Source: Erwinia aphidicola (lineage in GTDB: Bacteria > Pseudomonadota > Gammaproteobacteria > Enterobacterales > Enterobacteriaceae). Taken from it: DNA of 64,000 bases. The DNA lies in NCBI RefSeq assembly GCF_024169515.1, contig NZ_JAMKCQ010000001.1, positions 1,550,001 through 1,614,000 on the forward strand, given 5' to 3'. Made by a program: the position numbers and the translations under genes. This document shows, one piece after another, positions 16,173 to 24,234 of the stretch (its first letter is position 1; each line of letters starts with the position of its first letter). The notes under the pieces are model-generated. The model was not told the DNA's origin and ran no database searches. It saw only the letters and a program-made list of their open reading frames with translations.

Positions 16173-18854
16173 TCAGAACCACTGGCCGAAACGGCGGATA
16201 TACAGGCGCTTCATGCCCTGCGTCAGCAGGCAGTAGCCGAGCAGCGTGGCCAGCAGCCATGGGAAGTAGTTCCACGGTAGTGGCACCAGCCCAACGGCGT
16301 GACCCAGCGGTGAGAACGGGATCATGATGCCGAGAATCATCACCAGCCCGGTGGCCAGCATCACCGGCAGCGCAGCGCGGCTCTGGATAAACGGGATCTT
16401 CTGGGTGCGCAGCATATGCACCACCAGCGTCTGCGACAGCAGCCCTTCAACAAACCAGCCGGACTGGAACAATGCCTGCATTTCGACGCTGTTGGCCGCA
16501 AAGACATACCACATCAGGCAGAAAGTCGAGATATCAAAGATCGACGACGTCGGTCCCATCCACAGCATAAAGCGCCCGATGTTCTTCGCATCCCACTTAC
16601 GCGGCTTGCGCAGGAACTCTTTATCCATTTTGTCCCACGGCAGCGCCAGCTGTGACAGGTCGTACATCAGGTTCTGCAGCAGCAGATGGATTGCCAGCAT
16701 CGGCAGGAACGGAATAAACGCGCTGGCAACCAGCACCGAGAACACGTTGCCGAAGTTAGAGCTGGCGGTCATGTTCAGGTACTTGATGATATTACCGAAG
16801 GTCTCGCGCCCCTTAATCACCCCCTGTTCCAGCACCATCAGGCTTTTTTCCAGCAGGATGATATCCGCTGACTCTTTGGCGATATCGGTGGCGCTGTCAA
16901 CGGAGATCCCGATGTCCGCCGCACGCAGCGCGGGCGCATCGTTGATGCCGTCGCCGAGGAAGCCGACGGTGTGGCCGTTGCTCTGCAAAGCCTGCAGAAC
17001 GCGGGTTTTCTGCTGCGGGCTGAGGCGGCAGAACAGCGTTCTCTGCTCCACCAGCCGCGCCAGCTCGGCATCGCTGATGCGTGAGATTTCACTGCCGCAC
17101 AGCGGGGCGCCCGGCTCCAGCCCGACCTCCCGGCAGATCTTACTGGTGATAATCGCGTTATCTCCGGTCAGAATCTTCACCGTGACGCCATTTTCATGCA
17201 GCGCAGCAATCGCCGCGGCCGCGCTCTCTTTCGGCGGGTCGAGGAACGTCAGCAGGCCAGTGATGACCAGATCACGTTCATCGGCCGCGCACAGCGGCTG
17301 AGTTAGTGCATGCTCACTTACATTGCGCGACGCGACCAGCAGCACGCGGAAGCCCTGCTGATTATACTCTTCCGCCAGCAGCTGCACCTTCAGACGCGCG
17401 GCATCATCCAGCGGACGCACTTCACCCGCATCCAGCCAGAAAGAGGAGACTGCCAGCATCTCATCCACTGCACCTTTGCAGATCAGCAGCTGCTTTTGCT
17501 CGTCGGCCACCAGCACCGACAGGCGGCGGCGTTCGAAATCAAACGGCAGCTCGTCGACTTTTCGATAGCGCCACAGCCCGCTAACCGCCTGATTTCCCTG
17601 GCTGAAGCCGAGAATCGCCTTATCCATCAGATTTTTAACACCGGTCTGATGGCGGCTGTTAAGCCACGCCTGTTGCAGCACGCGCTCATCGCGCTGCCCC
17701 TGAAGGTTAAGGTGCTGGGCCAGAATAATCCGGTCCTGAGTCAGGGTGCCGGTTTTATCGCTGCACAGCACGTCCATCGCCCCAAAGTTCTGGATAGCAT
17801 TCAGTCGCTTAACCACCACTTTGCGTTTTGACAGCGCAATCGCCCCCTTCGCCAGGTTTGAACTGACGATCATCGGCAGCATTTCCGGCGTCAGGCCGAC
17901 CGCCACCGCCAGTGCAAACAGCAGCGCATCGCTCCAGTCGCCTTTGGTGTAGCCGTTGATCAGCAGAACAATTGGCACCATTACCAGCATAAAGCGGATC
18001 AGCAGCCAGCTGACACTGTTGACGCCTCTGTCGAAGGAGGTTTGTGGGCGCTCACCTACTAATGACTTCGCCAGCGAACCAAACCAGGTCTGGCTGCCGG
18101 TCGCAACCACCACCGCCGTGGCGCTGCCGCTGGCGACGTTGGTGCCCATCAGGCAGATCCCCGGCTGGCTCAGCAGCTCCTGCTCGTCAATCTCTGCCGC
18201 CTGATTGGCCGCCAGCGACTGGCTGTGGGTGTCGTACTTTTCAATCGGCAGGGCTTCGCCGCTCAGCGCCGCCTGGCTGACGAACAGATCGCGGGAGGCC
18301 AGCAGCCGCACATCAGCGGGGATCATATCCCCGGCGGAGAGCATCACGATATCGCCCGGTACTACCTGCTGCAGCGGCACTTCCATGCTGACCGCTTCGC
18401 TGTCGGCGTGGCTGCGGCGCAGCACCGTGGCGGTGGTGCTGACCAGCGATTTCAGCGCTTCCGCCGCTTTGTTGGTGCGGTACTCCTGCCAGAAACGCAG
18501 CAGCCCGCTCAGGCTGACCATGATCAGCATGATGATCACGCCGGTCAGGTCAGTCTCTTCCCCTTTACGCGCGGGTAGCAGGTAGTCGGTAAAGAAGCTG
18601 ATGGCAGCCAGCACCATCAGAACCCAGATAAATGGGTTGTTAAACGCCTGCAGCAGCTGCACCAGCGCCGCCGGGGCCTTATCGCTGGCAACCTGGTTCG
18701 GGCCATAATGTTGCAGACGGGCTTCTGCATCTTCCTGGGTCAGTCCCTGACGCTGGGTATTAAGACGAGCCAGGGTGTTATCCAGGCTCTGGGTGGCCGC
18801 GCTGGCAATCGCCAGGTCACGCGCCATTTTCAGGTTGGCTTTATGCATTTTCAT
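16173..18854 (-). CDS. mgtB: P-type Mg2+-importing ATPase (MgtA/MgtB)
   Basis: An 893-residue P3B-type ATPase that imports Mg2+ under limitation. The cation-transporter N-domain comes first, the actuator loop has SGEA near residue 210, and the phosphorylation motif is CSDKTGTLTQD near residue 365. The ATP-binding segment includes KGAVDE, and the hinge reads TGDNAIIT and GDGINDAPAL. About ten TM helices are expected. Salmonella MgtA and MgtB are close in length (about 900). The neighbouring mgtC and trailing small peptide favour mgtB, but the MgtL-like leader ORF just upstream is an mgtA feature, so the symbol is provisional. GGGAG precedes the ATG at 18854. Confidence 0.93.
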   Translation of the reverse strand: MKMHKANLKMARDLAIASAATQSLDNTLARLNTQRQGLTQEDAEARLQHYGPNQVASDKAPAALVQLLQAFNNPFIWVLMVLAAISFFTDYLLPARKGEETDLTGVIIMLIMVSLSGLLRFWQEYRTNKAAEALKSLVSTTATVLRRSHADSEAVSMEVPLQQVVPGDIVMLSAGDMIPADVRLLASRDLFVSQAALSGEALPIEKYDTHSQSLAANQAAEIDEQELLSQPGICLMGTNVASGSATAVVVATGSQTWFGSLAKSLVGERPQTSFDRGVNSVSWLLIRFMLVMVPIVLLINGYTKGDWSDALLFALAVAVGLTPEMLPMIVSSNLAKGAIALSKRKVVVKRLNAIQNFGAMDVLCSDKTGTLTQDRIILAQHLNLQGQRDERVLQQAWLNSRHQTGVKNLMDKAILGFSQGNQAVSGLWRYRKVDELPFDFERRRLSVLVADEQKQLLICKGAVDEMLAVSSFWLDAGEVRPLDDAARLKVQLLAEEYNQQGFRVLLVASRNVSEHALTQPLCAADERDLVITGLLTFLDPPKESAAAAIAALHENGVTVKILTGDNAIITSKICREVGLEPGAPLCGSEISRISDAELARLVEQRTLFCRLSPQQKTRVLQALQSNGHTVGFLGDGINDAPALRAADIGISVDSATDIAKESADIILLEKSLMVLEQGVIKGRETFGNIIKYLNMTASSNFGNVFSVLVASAFIPFLPMLAIHLLLQNLMYDLSQLALPWDKMDKEFLRKPRKWDAKNIGRFMLWMGPTSSIFDISTFCLMWYVFAANSVEMQALFQSGWFVEGLLSQTLVVHMLRTQKIPFIQSRAALPVMLATGLVMILGIMIPFSPLGHAVGLVPLPWNYFPWLLATLLGYCLLTQGMKRLYIRRFGQWF

Positions 18855-18887
18855 AGGCCAGCTCCCTTGAATGAGGTGTTTTTTACG

Positions 18888-18907
18888 CGCAGGAAACCGC
18901 TCCTGCG
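18888..18907 (-). promoter_or_regulatory. Leader hairpin before the Mg2+ ATPase gene
   Basis: A perfect 7-bp stem (CGCAGGA/TCCTGCG, six-base loop) lies between the leader-peptide ORF and the ATPase start codon. It may be part of an attenuation structure. A run of seven A on the minus strand lies just 5' of it, rather than a U-tract 3'. Confidence 0.4.
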
Positions 18908-18967
18908 AACGAGGATTTTTTTCATTATTCAGAGGGGGCGGAGCTGACAGGTGGGAGGGAACGCGCC

Positions 18968-19030
18968 TTAGTTGCCGTTATGCCTCCTCAGTTGCCACCG
19001 CCGCCTTTCTCGGGATGGAGGTTCTTTCAT
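18968..19030 (-). CDS. MgtL-like leader peptide, 20 residues
   Basis: It starts 17 bases after the mgtC stop, with AGGAG seven bases before its ATG, and ends in TAA 114 bases before the ATPase gene. The product, MKEPPSRERRRWQLRRHNGN, has acidic residue and prolines at positions 3-5 and then an Arg-rich stretch. This matches the style of E. coli/Salmonella MgtL ([17 protein letters not shown]), whose translation controls mgtA by attenuation in response to Mg2+ and proline. Homology is inferred from composition, length and position, not alignment. Confidence 0.6.
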   Translation of the reverse strand: MKEPPSRERRRWQLRRHNGN

Positions 19031-19046
19031 CGTGATGCTCCTTTAG

Positions 19047-19745
19047 TTAAGCCGTGATGGCCGGGGCGATTTGCCAGTGCACCGCACTGACGCTCTTTTC
19101 CAGGCTGATGCGACAGACGATATTTTCGATTTCCCGCTGTGCGGCGGGGAATGCCATCACTTCGGCGCTCACTTCCAGATGCCCGGGCCGGGCAATATCT
19201 GCGCTGTACAGCGACTGCAGGCGCAGCGCCATGCCGTTCAGTGCCTGGAGGATCAGCGTGCGCACCATAATTTCATCTTCGCTGCCGCAGACAATCTGAA
19301 TGCGGTAGCGCTGTTCGGTTTCGTTATCCACCGCGCGCGGCTGCTTATTGATGCGCTGGGCCGCCTCGCGCAGCAGGATATTGGCGCACAGCAGCACCAG
19401 CGTGGCGGCCACCGCGTTGGTGAACTGACCGAGCCCGCACAGTACGCCGACCGCAGCGGAGCACCACAGCGTGGCGGCGGTATTAAGGCCGGAGATATTC
19501 ACGCCCTGGCGCATAATTACCCCGGCACCGAGAAAGCCGATGCCGGAGACAATCTGTGCGGCAATACGCCCCGGGCTGTCCGGGGAAGTGCTGATTGAAC
19601 TCAGAATAAAAATTGCTGCACCGGTCGCCACCAGCGCATTGGTGCGCAGGCCGGCCATGCGCTGACGCCACTGGCGTTCAGCACCGATAATCGCGCCCAG
19701 CGTTACCGCCAGGGCCAGATGCAGGATAAAAGGGGTCCATGTCAT
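19047..19745 (-). CDS. mgtC: MgtC-family protein
   Basis: A 232-residue protein matching MgtC in length. The N-terminal membrane domain has four to five helices with GAIIGAERQWRQRMAGLRTNALV and GIGFLGAGVIMRQG, both MgtC signatures. A C-terminal ACT-like soluble domain covers residues about 145-230. MgtC supports growth in low Mg2+ and inhibits F1Fo-ATP synthase in Salmonella. It is the first gene of a minus-strand unit with the leader peptide, ATPase and small TM peptide. A leader of about 315 nt precedes it, close in length to the regulated Salmonella mgtC leader. Confidence 0.93.
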   Translation of the reverse strand: MTWTPFILHLALAVTLGAIIGAERQWRQRMAGLRTNALVATGAAIFILSSISTSPDSPGRIAAQIVSGIGFLGAGVIMRQGVNISGLNTAATLWCSAAVGVLCGLGQFTNAVAATLVLLCANILLREAAQRINKQPRAVDNETEQRYRIQIVCGSEDEIMVRTLILQALNGMALRLQSLYSADIARPGHLEVSAEVMAFPAAQREIENIVCRISLEKSVSAVHWQIAPAITA

Positions 19746-19782
19746 TTTCTCGTCCTCATTATCGTCTCACGACGGGAGTTGA

Positions 19783-19800
19783 GGTGCGCGCAGGCGCACC
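19783..19800 (-). promoter_or_regulatory. Hairpin in the mgtC leader
   Basis: GGTGCGC-CTGC-GCGCACC is a perfect 7-bp stem-loop 38 bases upstream of the mgtC start codon and just downstream of the second leader ORF. It is a candidate for the switching stem of an attenuator. Confidence 0.45.
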
Positions 19801-19813
19801 GGTTACGGGCTAA

Positions 19814-19876
19814 TCAGCGCGTGAAACCGGGAGGAAACAGATGATGACGTTGTGGCGTAATCAGTAAACGGCGCAT
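19814..19876 (-). CDS. mgtC leader ORF 2, 20 residues
   Basis: ATG with AGGGA six bases upstream. The product, MRRLLITPQRHHLFPPGFTR, contains a Pro-Pro pair near its end. In Salmonella a proline-codon ORF (mgtP) in the mgtC leader lets proline-tRNA charging control attenuation. A like role is proposed from position and codon content only. Confidence 0.45.
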   Translation of the reverse strand: MRRLLITPQRHHLFPPGFTR

Positions 19877-19918
19877 AAGCAATCCCTGTCCGGCAGTAAG
19901 CCTGGACGATGTTCAGTA

Positions 19919-19960
19919 TCAGATTACGGGATGCAACAGCTCTGGGGAGAGGTGGAACAT
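19919..19960 (-). CDS. mgtC leader ORF 1, 13 residues
   Basis: A 14-codon frame with product MFHLSPELLHPVI, in the place where Salmonella has mgtM. The ribosome-binding site is weak (GGCGGG). It may be chance; it is listed because it precedes leader ORF 2 within the same putative leader RNA. Confidence 0.3.
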   Translation of the reverse strand: MFHLSPELLHPVI

Positions 19961-20067
19961 GGCCCGCCGGTAAACGGCAGGCGCACAATAGGAGTGGGCC
20001 TGCCTTTATAACGTGTCAGTTACAGGGTGACTGTCCAATTGTGTGCTCCTGAGAAGAAAGTGGGCGA

Positions 20068-20123
20068 ATTCTAAACCGCACAAGCAAAGTTGTAAACCTT
20101 GATAACTGTTTCCTGTATAAACC
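20068..20123 (-). promoter_or_regulatory. mgtC promoter with three GGTTTA repeats
   Basis: On the minus strand TTTACA (20091-20096) and TAGAAT (20068-20073) are 17 bases apart, a good sigma-70 promoter. It places the start point near 20061, about 315 bases before mgtC. GGTTTA, the PhoP half-site sequence, occurs at 20072-20077, 20093-20098 and 20118-20123. The spacings of 21 and 25 are not the standard 11, so PhoP control is possible but not shown. Confidence 0.5.
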
Positions 20124-20301
20124 TTTTATCAACGAGCGATGAATCTTCCCGGGCGGCTTGGCGAAACATCCCGTCATATCAGGCTACATCCTGATAATAA
20201 AATGGCGAAATAGCGGAATATGGGAAAACTCAGCCTGAAAACCAGTTGAAAATCGCGACCTCTGGCGATAATTCGCGCAAAAGACAGCATTTATCGCTGG
20301 G

Positions 20302-20325
20302 GGCTAACTTTTATTTAGCCTTTTT
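20302..20325 (+). terminator. Plus-strand intrinsic terminator with no upstream gene
   Basis: GGCTAA-N7-TTAGCC followed directly by TTTTT. No plus-strand coding gene lies upstream, so it may end a small RNA transcribed from the mgtC-yhjE gap. Confidence 0.45.
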
Positions 20326-20407
20326 GCAGTGATTCCCGCCAGAAATAGTCGATTTCACCCTGCCATCTACGTGCAATTATCGCGTATTGAAAATTATCCA
20401 CTTTTTG

Positions 20408-20437
20408 CCCGCCAGGCCCGGCGCGGCGGGGTTTTTT
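20408..20437 (+). terminator. Second plus-strand terminator-like hairpin
   Basis: CCCGCC pairs with GGCGGG across 11 bases and is followed by GTTTTTT. It lies just before the yhjE promoter and would end any plus-strand RNA from the gap at 20190-20410. Confidence 0.5.
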
Positions 20438-20442
20438 CACCA

Positions 20443-20471
20443 TTGAATGCACCTTATGCTGTGCGTAAGAT
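20443..20471 (+). promoter_or_regulatory. yhjE promoter
   Basis: TTGAAT and TAAGAT with a 17-base spacer form a good sigma-70 promoter 33 bases before the yhjE start codon. Confidence 0.6.
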
Positions 20472-20503
20472 TCTGTGTTCACTTCTACTTATAAGAAACA
20501 ATT

Positions 20504-21832
20504 ATGCCAGCCTCAATCGCACCCGCTATCGCCACCGATCCCGACGCCACGCCCGTAAACTCACGCGGAAAAGTAGTGATTGCGTCGCTGGTCGGTACGG
20601 CTATCGAATTCTTCGATTTCTATATTTATGCCACTGCGGCAGTGATCGTCTTCCCGCATATCTTCTTCCCACAGGGCGATGCCACCGTGGCGACGCTACA
20701 GTCGCTGGCCACCTTTGCTATTGCCTTTGTTGCCCGCCCGATTGGCTCGGCGCTGTTTGGCCACTTTGGTGACCGCGTCGGGCGCAAAGTGACGCTGGTC
20801 GCATCCCTGCTGACCATGGGTATCTCCACCGTGGTGATCGGCCTGCTGCCGGGCTACGAGACGATTGGCGTCTTTGCCCCGCTGCTGCTGGCGCTGGCGC
20901 GCTTTGGTCAGGGTCTCGGACTTGGCGGTGAATGGGGCGGCGCGGCGCTGCTGGCGACGGAAAATGCCCCGGCGAAAAAGCGTGCGCTGTATGGCTCGTT
21001 CCCCCAGCTCGGTGCACCGATTGGCTTCTTCTTCGCCAACGGTACTTTCCTGCTGCTCTCCTGGCTGCTGACCGACGAGCAGTTTATGACCTGGGGCTGG
21101 CGCGTGCCGTTTATCCTTTCTGCGGTGCTGGTGCTGATTGGCCTGTATGTGCGCGTCTCGCTGCATGAGTCGCCGGTATTTGCCAAAGCGCAAAAAGAGA
21201 AGAAGCAGGTAAAAGTCCCGATCGGCACCCTGCTGACCAAACATCTGGGCACCACGGTGATCGGCACGTTTATCATGCTGGCAACCTATACGCTGTTCTA
21301 CATTATGACAGTGTACTCAATGACCTACGGCACCACGCCAGCGCCGAACGGGCTGGGGATCCCACGGAATTCCTTCCTGTGGATGCTGATGGTGGCGGTA
21401 ATTGGCTTTGGCGTGATGGTGCCGATTGCCGGGATGCTGGCGGACCGCTTTGGCCGTCGCAAAACCATGATCGTGATTACGCTGCTGATTATCGCCTTCT
21501 CGCTGATCTTCCCGTCGATGCTGGGTTCTGGTAACCAGGCGCTGATTATGGCCTTCCTGCTGTGCGGGCTGAGCATTATGGGGCTGACCTTCGGCCCGAT
21601 GGGCGCGCTGCTGCCGGAGCTGTTCCCGACCGAAGTGCGGTATACCGGGGCGTCGTTCTCTTACAATCTGTCGTCGATTCTCGGGGCGTCAGTCGCGCCT
21701 TATATTGCCACCTGGCTGGCGCACACTTACGGCCTGTTCTACGTCGGCATTTACCTGGCCGCCATGGCCTGCCTGACGCTGATTGCGCTGATCCTGTGTA
21801 AAGAGACGCGCCACGAATCGCTGTTTGATTGA
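20504..21832 (+). CDS. yhjE: MFS transporter of the metabolite:H+ symporter family, YhjE
   Basis: A 442-residue, 12-TM major facilitator of the MHS family. Signatures include IEFFDFYIYATAA in TM1, GHFGDRVGRKVTL in the TM2-3 loop, RFGQGLGLGGEWGGA in TM4 and GMLADRFGRRKTM in the TM8-9 loop. It is colinear with E. coli yhjE next to yhjG and pdeH. MHS members import organic acids or osmolytes such as citrate, alpha-ketoglutarate, shikimate or betaine. The substrate of YhjE is not established here. TM content and start (MPASIAPA...) fit the family. Confidence 0.9.
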   Translation: MPASIAPAIATDPDATPVNSRGKVVIASLVGTAIEFFDFYIYATAAVIVFPHIFFPQGDATVATLQSLATFAIAFVARPIGSALFGHFGDRVGRKVTLVASLLTMGISTVVIGLLPGYETIGVFAPLLLALARFGQGLGLGGEWGGAALLATENAPAKKRALYGSFPQLGAPIGFFFANGTFLLLSWLLTDEQFMTWGWRVPFILSAVLVLIGLYVRVSLHESPVFAKAQKEKKQVKVPIGTLLTKHLGTTVIGTFIMLATYTLFYIMTVYSMTYGTTPAPNGLGIPRNSFLWMLMVAVIGFGVMVPIAGMLADRFGRRKTMIVITLLIIAFSLIFPSMLGSGNQALIMAFLLCGLSIMGLTFGPMGALLPELFPTEVRYTGASFSYNLSSILGASVAPYIATWLAHTYGLFYVGIYLAAMACLTLIALILCKETRHESLFD

Positions 21833-21845
21833 TCCTGCCCCACGC

Positions 21846-22106
21846 ACGGGTCGACCGGAAAAAATGGTCGACCCCTACAAAACTGTAAATACGGGTCGAC
21901 CGGTAAAAAAAGGTCGACCCCTACAAAACTGCAAATACGGGTCGACCGGAAAAAATGGTCGACCCCTACAAAACTGCAAATACGGGTCGACCGGAAAAAA
22001 TGGTCGACCCCTACAAACTGCAAATACGGGTCGACCGGAAAAATGGTCGACCCGTACAAAATCATCAGACTGCTGTCGGGGCTGACCCTCTTTTGCGGTC
22101 AGCCCG
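21846..22106. repeat. Tandem array of GTCGAC-stem REP-like hairpins
   Basis: Five near-identical units of 44-46 bp (starting 21848, 21893, 21939, 21984 and 22028). In each, GGGTCGACC, an A-rich nine- to ten-base loop and GGTCGACCC form a 9-bp stem, followed in four units by CTAC and then AAAACTGCAAATA. A sixth, reversed unit (22079-22105) has the stem GGGCTGACC/GGTCAGCCC. It fills the gap between yhjE and yhjG. Confidence 0.92.
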
Positions 22107-22115
22107 CTTCCCGGG

Positions 22116-24173
22116 TTATTTCCTTTTCATCTGCTGCAACACACGGGTGCACTGATTATCATCGTTATCGCTCGGTGAGATCAGCGCCAGCAGCGCGGCG
22201 GCCGGCGCCACCACGGCACCCAGCGCCACAGCGGCGGCACCACGGGCGATCAGCGGGCCAGCTTTTACCCCGGCATCCGGGTTTTTAAAGGTGCCGCGCA
22301 CGTACAGCGGCGAGCGCAGGGTAATAATCCTGATGCCCTTGCTGTCCGGGTTGATCGACAGATCCAGCCGCTCGTTGGCGAAGTTAGTGGTACCGGTAAT
22401 ATTGATAATCGCGTTTTCGGTATCAAAGATAAACAGCCGTGAGGACGCCAGGCCGTTGTTCACCTGCAGGTTAGCGGCGGCGCAGTTGATTTTCACCTCA
22501 TCGTCGCCAAATAGCTTGCCGACCACGTAGTTCCCGACGTTCAGGCCGACAATCTCCATCAGGCTGCGGCTGATCAGGCCATCGTTCATCAGCAGCTTGA
22601 GCTCGCCGTTGCTGGTTGCCAGCAGGTCGGCCACCGAGTTACCCCGCCCGCTCAGCGTAGCGTCACCGTTCATCTGGCCGAGGGCGCTCTGCATCGCCTC
22701 GACGTCCGGGAACAGCTGGCGCAGCTTCAGATTGCGCGCGTGCAGATCGATGCGCCCGCGCATCGGCGATTTATCCCCTTCCAGATGCAGCGTGGCATTG
22801 AGATTACCGCCCGCCATGCCGAAGCGCAGCGGGTCGAGCAGCAGGTCGCCGTTTTTCAGGGTGAGATGAGTGGAAAGATCGCTGATCGGCAGCGAACTGC
22901 TGTGTTCTATGCGCTTGCCGCTGAACTTCACATCGGCATCCATCACGTCCCAGCTTTTGGTATCAAACTTGTCGTGCGGCAGCACGCGGTCGGCAGGCTG
23001 GCTGGTGGCCTCGCCGCGCTTCGCCTTGGCCTGCTCGGTTTTCTCGCTGCCCTTGCCTGATTTGACGCCAATCAGCGGACCAAGGTCAGCCATGCGCAGC
23101 TGGCGGGATTCCAGCGCCCCTGCCAGTTTCGGGCGAGGTTTGCCCTGGGTGTAAGTGAGCGAGCCGTGAATATCGCTGTCGCCGATATGACCGTTAAAGT
23201 TCTGATAGCGGAACACCGGGCCGCCCTTCTGCTGGAAGCGCGCCGTCAGATGGCCGTCGGTCTCATACGGTGGCGTATCGGGCAGCAGAATGCCGGTCAG
23301 CCCATACAGGTTGGCCAGCGTATCGCCGGAGAAGCGCAGGCGGATATCCACGCCGCCGAGATTCATCGGATCCTGAATGGTGCCCGCGACGCGCACGCGG
23401 GTCGTGCCGTTACGCAGGTCGGCCTGGATCGGGAACGGCGTGGTCTGGCTGCGCAGCGACAGCATGCCGCCAATCTTGCCGTCTCCATTCAGCTTCTCGT
23501 TGTTATAGGTGCCGCTGGCGTGCCAGCCAAAGACGAAATCGGCGGCGCCCTGCTGCTTATCATCGCCGCCTGCCAGCTGCGCATACGGCACCGGTTTGCC
23601 CAGTGGATCCACCGTCACCTGCACATCAGCTTTGTTGATCGCATCGCGATAGCCAATCTGCCCCTGGTCAAACGCGATATTATCGAGGCGGAAGGACCAC
23701 GCTGACGGCGCGGCATCATCCTGCTTCTGGTCACTGCCAGCGAGGTTAAAGGTCCAGTTGTTTTTCTTATCGGCGGTCTGCACCAGCTTCGCTACCGGCT
23801 GCTGCAGCTTGATCCACGGCAGGTAAACCTGCTTGCCGAGCAGGGCCAGCGGGGAGATAGTGGCATCGACGCGCTGCAGATGCACCATCGTCACATCGGG
23901 GATTTCCGGCGGGTTGCCCAGCATAATATCCTGAGCATGAATGTGCGGCCACGGCACCCAGGAGCGCCAGCCCGGCTCGCTGCGGTTACGCTCCCACGCC
24001 ACGCCAAGGTCGCCGCGAATGGCGAATGGGCGGTTGATCTCCGCCGACACTTTCTGGTTGATGGTCGGCTTCAGGCGATTCCAGTCAAAGGTGGCTATCA
24101 CCACCACAATCACCACCACCAGCAACAACAAAATCCCGGCTATCCAGCTAATTATTTTCCCCGTACGCGACAT
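22116..24173 (-). CDS. yhjG: AsmA-family protein YhjG
   Basis: A 685-residue AsmA-type protein with a single N-terminal TM anchor (residues about 7-29, IISWIAGILLLLVVVIVVVIA). A long periplasmic repeated beta-groove domain follows, and the C-terminal AsmA_2 region has DVIATSNGELKLLMNDG-like strands and GLNVGNYVV. AsmA-like proteins are implicated in lipid transport between envelope membranes. ATG 24173 was chosen since AGGAG lies seven bases upstream. It follows pdeH on the same strand after 61 bases, as in E. coli, and may be cotranscribed with it. Confidence 0.9.
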   Translation of the reverse strand: MSRTGKIISWIAGILLLLVVVIVVVIATFDWNRLKPTINQKVSAEINRPFAIRGDLGVAWERNRSEPGWRSWVPWPHIHAQDIMLGNPPEIPDVTMVHLQRVDATISPLALLGKQVYLPWIKLQQPVAKLVQTADKKNNWTFNLAGSDQKQDDAAPSAWSFRLDNIAFDQGQIGYRDAINKADVQVTVDPLGKPVPYAQLAGGDDKQQGAADFVFGWHASGTYNNEKLNGDGKIGGMLSLRSQTTPFPIQADLRNGTTRVRVAGTIQDPMNLGGVDIRLRFSGDTLANLYGLTGILLPDTPPYETDGHLTARFQQKGGPVFRYQNFNGHIGDSDIHGSLTYTQGKPRPKLAGALESRQLRMADLGPLIGVKSGKGSEKTEQAKAKRGEATSQPADRVLPHDKFDTKSWDVMDADVKFSGKRIEHSSSLPISDLSTHLTLKNGDLLLDPLRFGMAGGNLNATLHLEGDKSPMRGRIDLHARNLKLRQLFPDVEAMQSALGQMNGDATLSGRGNSVADLLATSNGELKLLMNDGLISRSLMEIVGLNVGNYVVGKLFGDDEVKINCAAANLQVNNGLASSRLFIFDTENAIINITGTTNFANERLDLSINPDSKGIRIITLRSPLYVRGTFKNPDAGVKAGPLIARGAAAVALGAVVAPAAALLALISPSDNDDNQCTRVLQQMKRK

Positions 24174-24234
24174 TCGTCGTCTCCTTGTCGGCTTCCATCT
24201 CCTGTAAAGATAGTCCAGACGACGGCAGAAGGCA

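Noticed and set aside
19803..19988. 61-codon minus-strand ORF in the mgtC leader
   Set aside because: No ribosome-binding site; the shorter frames at 19814-19876 and 19919-19960 fit the leader arrangement better.
21825..22085. 86-codon plus-strand ORF over the REP array
   Set aside because: It consists only of translated repeats and starts inside the yhjE stop region.
21846..22106. Possible CRISPR array
   Set aside because: The sequence between stems is the same in each unit, so there are no unique spacers. The units are REP-like hairpins and no cas gene is present.
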